Of a stretch of 64,000 nucleotides of DNA, positions 26,781-34,977 are shown piece by piece (position 1 is the stretch's first letter; every line of letters begins with the position of its first letter). The translations under genes and the position numbers were made by a program. Under the pieces are notes generated by a model, which made no database searches, was not told the origin of the DNA, and saw only the letters and a list, made by a program, of their open reading frames with translations. The stretch spans positions 1,451,501 through 1,515,500 of the forward strand of contig NZ_JAENXS010000001.1 of the NCBI RefSeq assembly GCF_016612535.1. Direction: 5' to 3'. Source of the stretch: Bradyrhizobium diazoefficiens. Its GTDB lineage: Bacteria > Pseudomonadota > Alphaproteobacteria > Rhizobiales > Xanthobacteraceae.

Positions 26781-28529
26781 CTATTGATATTCGCCGCTTG
26801 CTTTCTTCCGTCTCATCAACGGCGACGTGACCGCCTCATAAGTCAAATTCTCAAGACCGATCGCGACATCGATCACAGTCGGCCTTCCACAAACTAGCGC
26901 TTCCTGCAAAGCCTCTCCGATTTTGTCCGGATTCTCCACACGGATACCGTGACAGCCCATGGACCGTGCAATTGCTGCAAAATCGAAGTCGCTAAATTTC
27001 GTGAATGCCCCTCGACCATGCAGCACCCATCCCAAAGCACTGTTGTTGAACACGACAGTAATGATTGGGATATCTTGCTCAATGGCGGTCATGAGACCAT
27101 TCATGGTCATCGCAAACCCGCCGTCGCCTGCGACCGCCACCACCACCTTATCAGGATGGACGAGCTTGGCAGCCAGGGCGGCCGGAACCGCGAAACCCAT
27201 CGGTCCGGCGCCGGCAGCCATAAGAATCCCGCCAGCCTGCTTTATTTGATAGAGGTTGGTCATAAATATCCGGTTCTCGCCCGCGTCGCAGGTAACGATG
27301 GATTCCGCTGGCAAGTGCTTCATCATCTCGCCAATGACACGCTGAGCATGGATAGGTTTGTCTTCTGATTGGTAGGCGGCCTGGTTGAAATATCCGTGCT
27401 CTTTACGGAACCGTTCGACCCGCTTGGCTCCCTCATTGTTCTGACTGTCTGTTCGGACAGCACGGAGGGCGGTCTTCATGTCGTCCATGATGATCGCGGC
27501 GTCGCCGATCAGCTGGTAATCGACAGGGAAGGTCCAAGCTGCGTTTTTTGTTTCGATATCGATCTGTGCAAACGTTTGACGTTCGGGATCGAGGAGGTCG
27601 GGGTGCTCCCTACAGGTGTCGCTTGCGCCGAGTTTGGAGCCAATAACCACGACAAAGTCAGAGTCGGCTACGCAGGCGTTTGCGGCTGCAGTGCCAAACG
27701 GTCCAAACACGCCGAGCGAAAGGGCGTGGGTTTCGGGGAAGCATCCCTTTCCTGATGCCGTGGTGACCAGGGGAACATTCAGCGCCTCCACGAGCGTCTG
27801 AAGCTGCGAATAACCATTGGCTATGCGCACACCATTGCCCGCGATGATCACCGGCTTCTTGGCGGCGCGGATGGCGGCGACGACCTGGCCCACAGCTTCG
27901 ATGCTTGCTCCCTGCGGTCTTGGAGGCAAATACCGGGACGTAGGATAGATCCGAGGCATCGAATCGGGACTGATTGTGCCGATGAGCGCATTCTGCCCGA
28001 AAAGTACTGCGACCGGACCTTTCTGACCAGCCATGGCATGCTTGATCGCGAGTTGAACGGCCTGAACGGCTGGAACAGGGTCAAAAGCACTGAATACTTC
28101 CTTTGAGACGCTCTTGAAACCGTTGCGGACATCCCAACCGCCATAATCGCCGCTACCGGATTGATAGGGGGCGTGCATGTTGAACTGCGTTAGATCCGAG
28201 AAGTCGCTGAGCAACAGCATGGGGGTACTGGACAGATATCCCTCCAGAATACCAATCATTCCGTTGCCCAGTACCCATGGCCCTTGTCCAATCATCACAC
28301 CAGGCAACCTCTTGAGTCGTCCGTAGACTTCGGCCATGACACCTGCGAGGGACTCTTCGCGTACCAAGATAGTTCGTATGCGGTTCTGTTGCCCCTGAAG
28401 CGCGTTGAATAGCGGCCCCGTATGGCCGCCCGACATGCCGAATACCATGTCGATCCCCGCGTCACTCAATGCTTGCGCAATCACTTCAGCGGCGACCGAT
28501 TCCGTTTTGAGCATGCGAGCCACAGTCAT
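26781..28529 (-). CDS. ThDP-dependent enzyme, acetolactate-synthase/benzoylformate-decarboxylase superfamily, copy 1
   Basis: The 582-residue protein has the three-domain layout of the ILV/POX group. The N-terminal pyrimidine domain has the catalytic Glu in LVREESLAG, the middle domain includes PVIIAGNGVRIANG, and the C-terminal domain has the ThDP/Mg motif GDGGFAMTMNGLMTAIEQDIPIITVVFNN. The start at 28529 follows GGGGAAATCACA. The usual FAD-binding features of true acetolactate synthases are not evident to me, so decarboxylase, lyase or carboligase activity is possible. It lies downstream of GMC copy 2 in the same direction. Confidence 0.85.
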   Translation of the reverse strand: MTVARMLKTESVAAEVIAQALSDAGIDMVFGMSGGHTGPLFNALQGQQNRIRTILVREESLAGVMAEVYGRLKRLPGVMIGQGPWVLGNGMIGILEGYLSSTPMLLLSDFSDLTQFNMHAPYQSGSGDYGGWDVRNGFKSVSKEVFSAFDPVPAVQAVQLAIKHAMAGQKGPVAVLFGQNALIGTISPDSMPRIYPTSRYLPPRPQGASIEAVGQVVAAIRAAKKPVIIAGNGVRIANGYSQLQTLVEALNVPLVTTASGKGCFPETHALSLGVFGPFGTAAANACVADSDFVVVIGSKLGASDTCREHPDLLDPERQTFAQIDIETKNAAWTFPVDYQLIGDAAIIMDDMKTALRAVRTDSQNNEGAKRVERFRKEHGYFNQAAYQSEDKPIHAQRVIGEMMKHLPAESIVTCDAGENRIFMTNLYQIKQAGGILMAAGAGPMGFAVPAALAAKLVHPDKVVVAVAGDGGFAMTMNGLMTAIEQDIPIITVVFNNSALGWVLHGRGAFTKFSDFDFAAIARSMGCHGIRVENPDKIGEALQEALVCGRPTVIDVAIGLENLTYEAVTSPLMRRKKASGEYQ

Positions 28530-28693
28530 TGTGATTTCCCCGATCAATAGATGTTCTGTTAGAGTTATTTTCCGAGGCCCATATCAATCAGGCAGCTGCT
28601 TGACTAAGGCGCGATCCTATACGAGTGCTCGGTTCAATCCTTCGGCGGGCGTGGCCCCCTCGAACGGAAAACCGTAGACCACACTTCAGCTCC

Positions 28694-30307
28694 TCACGGT
28701 CCGAGCGGCCCGAGTTGCTTGGCATCTTCCTTGATCATGCTGGCCCCCTTCTCAGCTATCATAGTCGTGGGCGCATAAGTGTTACCTGAGGGGACAGTTG
28801 GCATAATCGACGCATCGATCACCCGCAGGCCTACAATCCCGTGCACGCGCAGTCGATCATCGACCACGGCCAGCGGGTCATGACCCATTCTGCAAGTCCC
28901 GGTATGATGGCCATACCCCCTGCCGGTTCGACGTGCATAGTCGAGCAATTCATCGTAGTTCTGAATTTTGTCGCCGGGTCTCATCTCAAAAGCGAGGTAT
29001 TTCGCGATCGCAGGATGGTTCATTATCTTGCGCGCGATCTGCATGCTTGCCACGGCGCAATTGCGGTCGGTTTCAGCCGAGAGAAAATTCGGCCGGATCG
29101 CAGGCTCGCTGCCGGGTACCGGAGATTTGATATGGATCGTGCCCCGTGAAAGCGGCCGGCACTGGCTGGTCGCCACCGTCATACCAGGCTCTCTCTCCAG
29201 GCGCCCGAGCTGTGCCGGATCGTAGCTCCCTGGCCCTATGGCGAACTGCGCGTCAGGCGTTTTTACGCTGGGTGAAGTACGTACAAAGCCGAACACAGGG
29301 GCTGCGGCCCGTGTGAGCACTCCGGTGCCACTGACATAATATCGCACGACTTCCCGCAGAAGGTTGAAGCCCCGGGCCAGCTCATTAAACGTTATCGGCT
29401 GGTTGACGCGCCAAGCCATATTCTGAGCGTAATGAGTACCGTAGCTTTCACCGACACCTGCCAGCTCGTGATGCACCGCGATACCGTGCCTCGTGAGAAG
29501 TTCTGGCTGGCCTATGCCGGACCGTTCCAGCATGCCCGGCGATTGGAGTGCGCCGCACGAGATGATTACTTCGCCGCGGCATCGCGCCTCGCGCATTTCG
29601 TTGTTCAAGGTATAGGCGACGCCAGCCGCCCGTTTCCCCTCAAGCAGGACGCGACCTACCAGCGCCTCGGTCTCAATATGCAGATTTGGCCGGCTCCGCG
29701 CGGGATCCAAGAAAGCTCGGGCTGCCGACCAACGGCGACGACCCTTGATGGTCGCTTGGTAGTAGCCAAACCCTTCCTGATTCCCATCGTTATAATCGCC
29801 ATTGCGCGTGAAGCCAGAGGCCTCGGCAGCGTGAATGAAGGCGTCCCCGAGGGGGTGAGGCTTCTGATCAGATATATTGAGAAGACCGCCTTTGCCGCGA
29901 GCTTCGCCATCCCGGCCCTCATAGTGCTCAACTTTTTTGAAGTAAGGCAGTACGTCCTCGTACGACCATCCGCGATTGCCAAGTCGACCCCAAGTATCAT
30001 AATCGAATGGCTGACCGCGCACGTAGAGCATTCCGTTGATGGAACTCGTGCCGCCCAACCCGCGACCGCTTGAACATGGAAGACACCGCCCGGCCGCACC
30101 TTCATCCGCTTCCATCTGGAAGCTCCAATCGAACTCCCTGTGGTTCCGGAGCTTGGTGAAGCCTGCAGGAATATCGATCCACACTGATTTGTCGCGCGGT
30201 CCAGCCTCGAGCAGCAAGACCTTCAACTTCGCATCATCGCTCAGGCGATTAGCAAGCACACAGCCTGCCGCGCCGGCACCAACGATGATGTAATCCCATA
30301 CGGGCAT
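28694..30307 (-). CDS. GMC-family FAD oxidoreductase, copy 2
   Basis: The 537-residue enzyme has the FAD motif IIVGAGAAGCVLANRLSD (about 6-23), [39 protein letters not shown] and SGNTYAPTTMIAEKGASMI. I start at 30307 (MPVWDYIIVG), with GGGAAG upstream; a longer frame to 30409 runs into the palindrome promoter. By eye it is about two-thirds identical to copy 3 (37283-38887), much closer than to copies 1 and 4, and both share the same promoter layout. It precedes the ThDP enzyme. Confidence 0.9.
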   Translation of the reverse strand: MPVWDYIIVGAGAAGCVLANRLSDDAKLKVLLLEAGPRDKSVWIDIPAGFTKLRNHREFDWSFQMEADEGAAGRCLPCSSGRGLGGTSSINGMLYVRGQPFDYDTWGRLGNRGWSYEDVLPYFKKVEHYEGRDGEARGKGGLLNISDQKPHPLGDAFIHAAEASGFTRNGDYNDGNQEGFGYYQATIKGRRRWSAARAFLDPARSRPNLHIETEALVGRVLLEGKRAAGVAYTLNNEMREARCRGEVIISCGALQSPGMLERSGIGQPELLTRHGIAVHHELAGVGESYGTHYAQNMAWRVNQPITFNELARGFNLLREVVRYYVSGTGVLTRAAAPVFGFVRTSPSVKTPDAQFAIGPGSYDPAQLGRLEREPGMTVATSQCRPLSRGTIHIKSPVPGSEPAIRPNFLSAETDRNCAVASMQIARKIMNHPAIAKYLAFEMRPGDKIQNYDELLDYARRTGRGYGHHTGTCRMGHDPLAVVDDRLRVHGIVGLRVIDASIMPTVPSGNTYAPTTMIAEKGASMIKEDAKQLGPLGP

Positions 30308-30397
30308 AGACTTCCCTGCTCCTTCACACGACCGGCAGAGTGCCCGCGCCACTTGTGATTTCAGCGCATGTGATGCCCGCAATTTATCCAATGGATC

Positions 30398-30442
30398 AGG
30401 AACAGTCAATCCCGCTACAAGGATTCCGGATCATTTGGTTCC
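30398..30442 (-). promoter_or_regulatory. Paired palindrome operator, site 3 (GMC copy 2)
   Basis: CGGATCATTTGGTTCC (30427-30442) is followed on the minus strand by GGGATTGACTGTTC (30413-30400), with box starts 29 bases apart. No TTGACA is present in the spacer, unlike sites 1, 2, 6, 7 and 8. The whole element lies 91-135 bases upstream of the GMC start. The weaker box shares the sequence TCAATCCCG (plus strand) with sites 4 and 5. Confidence 0.6.
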
Positions 30443-31436
30443 TTGTCGACCTATACTGGATTGGAGTTGCGTCTGATCCTACGGCAACCCAAGTTCAGCT
30501 GTGCATCGGGCACCAGCTGTTTAGTTCTTTGTTGAAAGACATCTGAGAGATGGAATGATTTCGTGCCCTGTGTCGCAGTCCTTCGATTGCATGCCCGCTC
30601 CGATTGCGAACAGCAGTACTGACCTCGCCACAAGGATGTCCGCCTGTTCTCGATCGGCAACCTAGGGCCACTAGAGGCTCGATGCCCCGAGAAACGCCTC
30701 CCCGCCGCATTTTAGACCGGTAGCACTTTAGCGATCGCGCGAATCGTCTCTCCGGCGTACTGAACCGAACGGACGCCAGCATGCGGTGGACGCGGACCAG
30801 GGCGAAGCCGTACGGAAGGTCAGGGCCTGCTGTTCGGGTGCTCGCTCCAGTCGGGTAAGGGGGCGCGCTGGCGCAAGTAGTCGAACCACGTTGGCAGTGA
30901 TGGCGCTCGGCACCTGTCTGATCGTAATCGCCGACGCCAGGATCTCTTGCCCGCGACTACCAAGCGCACGGCTTCTAATTTGGTACGGCCATAGGCTAAA
31001 CTTACGACGAAGTCCTTCCAAACGACGCGTCCTTCGACGTGAACGAGACGCCGATTCTGCAAGAACGCCGCAGCTCTCGCCTTCCGGAGGCACTGCTGCT
31101 TCATTTGCACTGAGCAGCGCATCCAACGATCCCCTTAGCGTAAATCCTCTCCGTAGACTCATCAGTCAAATCGCTCTAGTCAAAGTTAGCCTTGTTGCTG
31201 CCATCCCAGATGCTCGACACCGTTCTTTCCGCTCCAAAACACAGGACGTCGCCTCAGGAGTCATCGGAGCAGAAAGCAATAGGGCGAAGCGCGGAAGCGG
31301 GGAGCCAGAGCCGTGTTCGATGGGCAGCGGGGCGGCTACAAAGAGGCAGCGGCGGGAGACGAGCTCCAGGTTGGCCACGCATTCGAGGATCAGGATGCCG
31401 TTTGGGAGCCAGTGCTTCATATGCCCCGGCAGGACG
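30443..31436. other. About 1 kb without a recognisable gene
   Basis: Open frames exist on both strands (for example 30728-31162 minus and 30786-31481 plus), but they are Arg/Ser-rich and lack motifs, as expected of chance frames. No repeat, tRNA or terminator is seen. The stretch lies downstream of the collapsed ABC transporter and may be its eroded tail. Confidence 0.5.
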
Positions 31437-31640
31437 TCAGTCGAAACACCGTCCACCAACGCCGCTTCTCATTCCGTTTGAGAGAACAATGATGAATATA
31501 GAACCAAGGAGGGCCGTGCCGACGCTGCCACCCGAAAAGCTCCCGCCGCCTACGATGGCTGCGGTTGCGGATTGCAGCGATAGAGCTCCGCCGATGGTTG
31601 GTTCGGCCGGCCGCGCTTTGAGCATCGCGGTGATCTAAGA
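31437..31640 (-). pseudogene. C-terminal remnant of a sugar ABC permease (RbsC type)
   Basis: ARPAEPTIGGALSLQSATAA, followed by IVGGGSFSGGSVGTALLGS and IFIIVLSNGM, is typical of the C-terminal third of RbsC-like permeases (ATAAVVGGTSLSGG..). It is joined directly to the middle of the ATPase remnant through LKAR, a sequence expected in the ATPase (ATLKARGV) and near the permease site. A deletion has therefore removed the rest of the ATPase and most of the permease. Confidence 0.75.
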
Positions 31641-32217
31641 GCCGCCCAGACTCCCGCTCGGTGTGCGATGCAGTCGGCTTATCGAGGATCAGGATCCTCG
31701 GATCGCTGAGCAGCGTTTTCGCGATCTCAACCATCTGTTGATGAGCGCGTGACAGCGCGCCGACCAAGCGGGTCAAGATCGAGATCAAAGCGCAGTTCCT
31801 CGATGAATCGGCACCCGCTTTCGCGTGGCCGCAAGATCCAGACTTCCGTTGCGCTTGACCTCACGACCGAGAAAGACGTTCTCGACGACCGTGAGATTTG
31901 GCGCTAGCGAGAAGCCTTGGAAAACAGCGCTGCTTCCCGCGCCGCGCGCCTGATGCGGAGTCAGCCGGCGCACATCACGCCCCTTCGAACAGATAAGTGC
32001 CCTCGCCCGGGGAAAACGTGCAAGCAATGATGTTTGTCAACGTCGACTTGCCTGCGCCGTTTTCGTCGAAGAGCACATCCACCTCGCCTGTTCGAAAGTC
32101 GAAGTCCACTTCGCGCAGTGCGGTGACACCCTCGAAACATTTGGTGACGCCCCGGATGATCAAAGCCGGGTCGGCTTCCTTTACCTGCTGAGGCGGCGCG
32201 ACTAACGCTTCCGACAC
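31641..32217 (-). pseudogene. Sugar ABC transporter ATPase (RbsA/MglA type), frameshifted and truncated
   Basis: Three frames together give one ATPase. MSEALVAPPQQV.. with a degenerate Walker A (FDENGAGKST) comes first, then RDVRRLTPHQARGAG..FQGFSLAPNLTVVENVFLGRE, then RLVGALSRAHQQMVEIAKTL and ILILDKPTASHTERESG. Frame changes occur near 31985 and 31800. The last piece is close to the other decayed ATPase at 42080-42890. It follows the intact binding protein on the same strand, so the transporter was SBP-ATPase-permease. Confidence 0.85.
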
Positions 32218-32238
32218 CTGATCCCCCGACGCGGATCG

Positions 32239-33318
32239 TCACTGCTTGACGTTGTAAACGGGACTCCAGTTGGCCGGGGCCACGAACGTCGATGTATCCA
32301 ACTTATCTATTGAGCCCTTGTCGACCACCGTCGGAATCGGCTGGGCAAGCCGGATGAAGGGCCGCTTCTCCAGGATGCGCACGGCCTGATCAATAGCCAC
32401 GCGCCCTTCGATAACGCCGTGCTGAGTCGGGAATGCGATTACGTCGCCTCGCTTAACCGCATCGAGCATCGCCGGACTTTCGTGACTCGCAATGATCTTC
32501 ACGTCACCGCGGTCACTCGCAGCCAAGGCACCGCTGGCCGCCTCTGCCATCGTCGCAGTCCCCCACATGTAATTCATGGACGGGTAAGTCTGCAGCGCGT
32601 CCTGGACCAGCTGGAGCTGCACCGCAACACCAGTGTCTCCAAACTTGGAATCAAGCACCTTCACTTTCGGATTCTTGGCGACGACCTCCTTGAAGACCTG
32701 ATTCATCGTCTCGGCCCAACCTGAACCTGCTGGACCAGGGAACGTTACCACATTGACTGTTTCTCCCGGCTTGATACTGGCCAGCAAGGCGTTGGCCGAC
32801 GCTGTAGCCATGGCTTGAAGGTCGATGAAGACACCTGCGCTCAAGTCCGGTGAAATGAATGGGTTCGTGACGGCGACTACTGGAATGCCCTTGGCTTTCG
32901 CAGTTAACACCTGCTTGGCCACCCCAACGGGGGAGATTGCCGCAATCACGATCGCATCGATCCCGCTCGCGATACAGTCATCAAACTGCGACAGCTGCTT
33001 GGGCAGATTGTCGTAGCCGCCAGCTTCATAGAGATTCATGTTAACGCCAAGCGCCTTTGACTGCTCGGCGATGCCGTAGTCGACCGAAATCCAGCCAGGG
33101 TCTTTCATGTGAGGGAAAAGGACGCAGATGTTATAGGGCTTTTCCGCTCTATCAAGCGGCGAGTACTCAATCGCCTTCGGTGCGCCGGAAGAAGCGTCAT
33201 TCATCGCGAAAGGATACCACTTTGTGCCAGATGCACCGGCCGGCGCAATCTGGGGCACAAGGGGAAGCGCGACGGAGATCAGTAGCAGCCCCCAGAACTT
33301 CTTCCTCGAAATCATCAT
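32239..33318 (-). CDS. Periplasmic sugar-type ABC substrate-binding protein, TorT-like
   Basis: The 359-residue protein has a signal peptide (MMISRKKFWGLLLISVALPL.. to about 29, ending APAGASG) and a periplasmic-binding-protein type I fold. It shows KWYPFAMND, YSPLDRAEKPYNICVLFPHMKDPGWISVDYG and GIPVVAVTNPF, as in TorT-like proteins. It binds an unknown ligand for import or sensing. Its ATPase and permease partners downstream are destroyed, so it is an orphan unless it serves another system. It is expressed from paired-palindrome site 4. Confidence 0.85.
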   Translation of the reverse strand: MMISRKKFWGLLLISVALPLVPQIAPAGASGTKWYPFAMNDASSGAPKAIEYSPLDRAEKPYNICVLFPHMKDPGWISVDYGIAEQSKALGVNMNLYEAGGYDNLPKQLSQFDDCIASGIDAIVIAAISPVGVAKQVLTAKAKGIPVVAVTNPFISPDLSAGVFIDLQAMATASANALLASIKPGETVNVVTFPGPAGSGWAETMNQVFKEVVAKNPKVKVLDSKFGDTGVAVQLQLVQDALQTYPSMNYMWGTATMAEAASGALAASDRGDVKIIASHESPAMLDAVKRGDVIAFPTQHGVIEGRVAIDQAVRILEKRPFIRLAQPIPTVVDKGSIDKLDTSTFVAPANWSPVYNVKQ

Positions 33319-33388
33319 GCTTCCCCCTAATCAAAGAGCGGTCACGCCGCCTTAAACGCAATTTAATATCACAAAAACGTCGCAACAC

Positions 33389-33433
33389 AAGAACAATCAA
33401 TCCCGACTTTGCGAAATTGGATCATATGTTCCG
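33389..33433 (-). promoter_or_regulatory. Paired palindrome operator, site 4 (TorT-like binding protein)
   Basis: TGGATCATATGTTCCG (33418-33433) pairs with AAGAACAATCAATCCC (33389-33404) at a 29-base offset. Read on the minus strand the order is CGGAACATATGATCCA, 13-base spacer, GGGATTGATTGTTCTT. A possible promoter (TTGCGA, then GATATT) lies just downstream at about 33380-33360. The binding-protein gene starts at 33318. Confidence 0.65.
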
Positions 33434-33530
33434 ACTACAGATAATGTTGGGAGGTGCACCCCAGGCAAACCAGTGCGTGGGACTGACTTACGCCGTCGCA
33501 AGCCCGGCTCGACCCGAACCCTAGTTGCTA

Positions 33531-33606
33531 CGCGGCCTCTCTCGGCGGCGTTGTTGGACAGGCACACACGTCCGTCCTCAAGGAGCAAATTCGCCCACCG
33601 TTTCAG
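33531..33606 (-). mobile_element. IS66-family transposase fragment
   Basis: The minus strand reads LKRWANLLLEDGRVCLSNNAAER, the conserved IS66 segment around the last catalytic residue (normally DGRV..NNxAER). No other part of the transposase or terminal repeat is seen nearby. It is a short relic between the binding-protein promoter and the E2 gene. Confidence 0.75.
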
Positions 33607-33634
33607 GGAAGGATGAGGCCGGCGTCGTGCACCC

Positions 33635-34897
33635 TCACACCATCATCATCGTGGGATTTTCAATCAGCCGCTTGAACGCATCCACGAGTTCGGCGCCGAG
33701 CGTGCCGTCAATTGCGCGATGGTCACAGGAGAGCGTAACGCTAGCGCGACGTGCGATGTCGATGTCCCTGCCGCGCACCACTGCACGATCCTCGCTGGTA
33801 CCGACCGCGAGAATGCTCGCATGCGGGGGATTTATGACCGCAGTAAAGTCCTTGATTCCATACATTCCGAGATTTGAGACGGCGGTTGTGCCGCCTTGAT
33901 ACTCTTCCGGCTTCAGCTTGCGGGCGCGAGCGCGAACAGCCAAATTCTTCATTTCATCTGAAATTGCCGATAGCGACTTGATTTCTGCCCGGCGGATAAT
34001 CGGCGTGACCAATCCGCCGGGGATCGCGACCGCAACACCGACGTCGGAATGCTTATGTTTGACCATCCCGCTATCGGTCCAACTCACGTTGCAGTCTGGA
34101 ACTCGCTGCAAGGCGAGTGCCATTGCCTTGATGATGAAGTCATTGACGGACAGCTTGTAGAGCGGCGTCCTATCCGCGTCGGTTGGCGCTTGTTTGTTGA
34201 TCTCTTCGCGAGCGGCGATCAGCTTCCCGATATCGCAATCAACGTTCAGGTAAAAATGCGGGACGTTCTGCACCGATGCAGTGAGCCGCCGTGCGATCGT
34301 CCGACGCATGCCATCATGCGGCACGATGTGGTAGCTGCCCGCCTCGAAAAGTGCGAGGATCTGCTGGTCTGACATGGACGACGCGAAAGTCGACGCGCCG
34401 GCAGGCGCGGGCGCCTTCAGACCCACCTCGGATCTTGCCGGGTCGATGTCGCGTTTCTGAATGCGCCCGCCCGGACCCGTACCGATTACGGTCGAGAGGT
34501 CGATCATGCTCTCCTTGGCGAGGCGCCTGGCCAGAGGGGTCGCAATGACGCGGTTGCTACCGGCCTTTGAGGCTACCGCGGTATCACCAGGAGTGGAGGC
34601 AGGTCTTGGGTTCGATGTCGATCGGTCGACGATCTGTTTATCGGATTGAACCACCGCTTCATTCGGCGGAAAAATCCGAGCGACGGTTTCACCGACCCTT
34701 ATTCTCTCGTCGCATGAATGAGAGAACTTGATCGTGCCGCTGGCGCAAGCTTCGACCTCGACCGCGACCTTGTCGTTCTCCACTTCAAATAAGATCTGGC
34801 CTTGTGAAACGGCGGAGCCGTCCTCTACCAACCAGCGAGAAATGGACCCGATATCCGTCTCGAGGCTTACCTTTGGAAATACAATATCGACTGCCAT
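33635..34897 (-). CDS. 2-oxoacid dehydrogenase E2 (dihydrolipoamide acyltransferase)
   Basis: E2 carries the acyl group on a lipoyl arm and transfers it to CoA. The 420-residue protein has one N-terminal lipoyl domain (about 1-78) with the lipoyl Lys in VENDKVAVEVEA, and a peripheral subunit-binding domain (ATPLARRLAKESMIDLSTVIG, about 118-150). The catalytic domain ends with the active-site motif SCDHRAIDGTLGAEL. The start at 34897 has GAGGAA upstream. It lies 80 bases after the fused E1 gene. No E3 gene is present in the window, so a housekeeping dihydrolipoamide dehydrogenase is probably used. Confidence 0.9.
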   Translation of the reverse strand: MAVDIVFPKVSLETDIGSISRWLVEDGSAVSQGQILFEVENDKVAVEVEACASGTIKFSHSCDERIRVGETVARIFPPNEAVVQSDKQIVDRSTSNPRPASTPGDTAVASKAGSNRVIATPLARRLAKESMIDLSTVIGTGPGGRIQKRDIDPARSEVGLKAPAPAGASTFASSMSDQQILALFEAGSYHIVPHDGMRRTIARRLTASVQNVPHFYLNVDCDIGKLIAAREEINKQAPTDADRTPLYKLSVNDFIIKAMALALQRVPDCNVSWTDSGMVKHKHSDVGVAVAIPGGLVTPIIRRAEIKSLSAISDEMKNLAVRARARKLKPEEYQGGTTAVSNLGMYGIKDFTAVINPPHASILAVGTSEDRAVVRGRDIDIARRASVTLSCDHRAIDGTLGAELVDAFKRLIENPTMMMV

Positions 34898-34977
34898 TTG
34901 AGCTTCCTCAGCAATTCCTCTCTCAGCACCGGCGCAGCTTTTCAGCGACTGCACATAGATCGGTACCGTCAGGCCAG

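Noticed and set aside
30728..31481. Open frames on both strands in the 1-kb gap
   Set aside because: They are Arg/Ser-rich, mutually overlapping, without ribosome sites or motifs.
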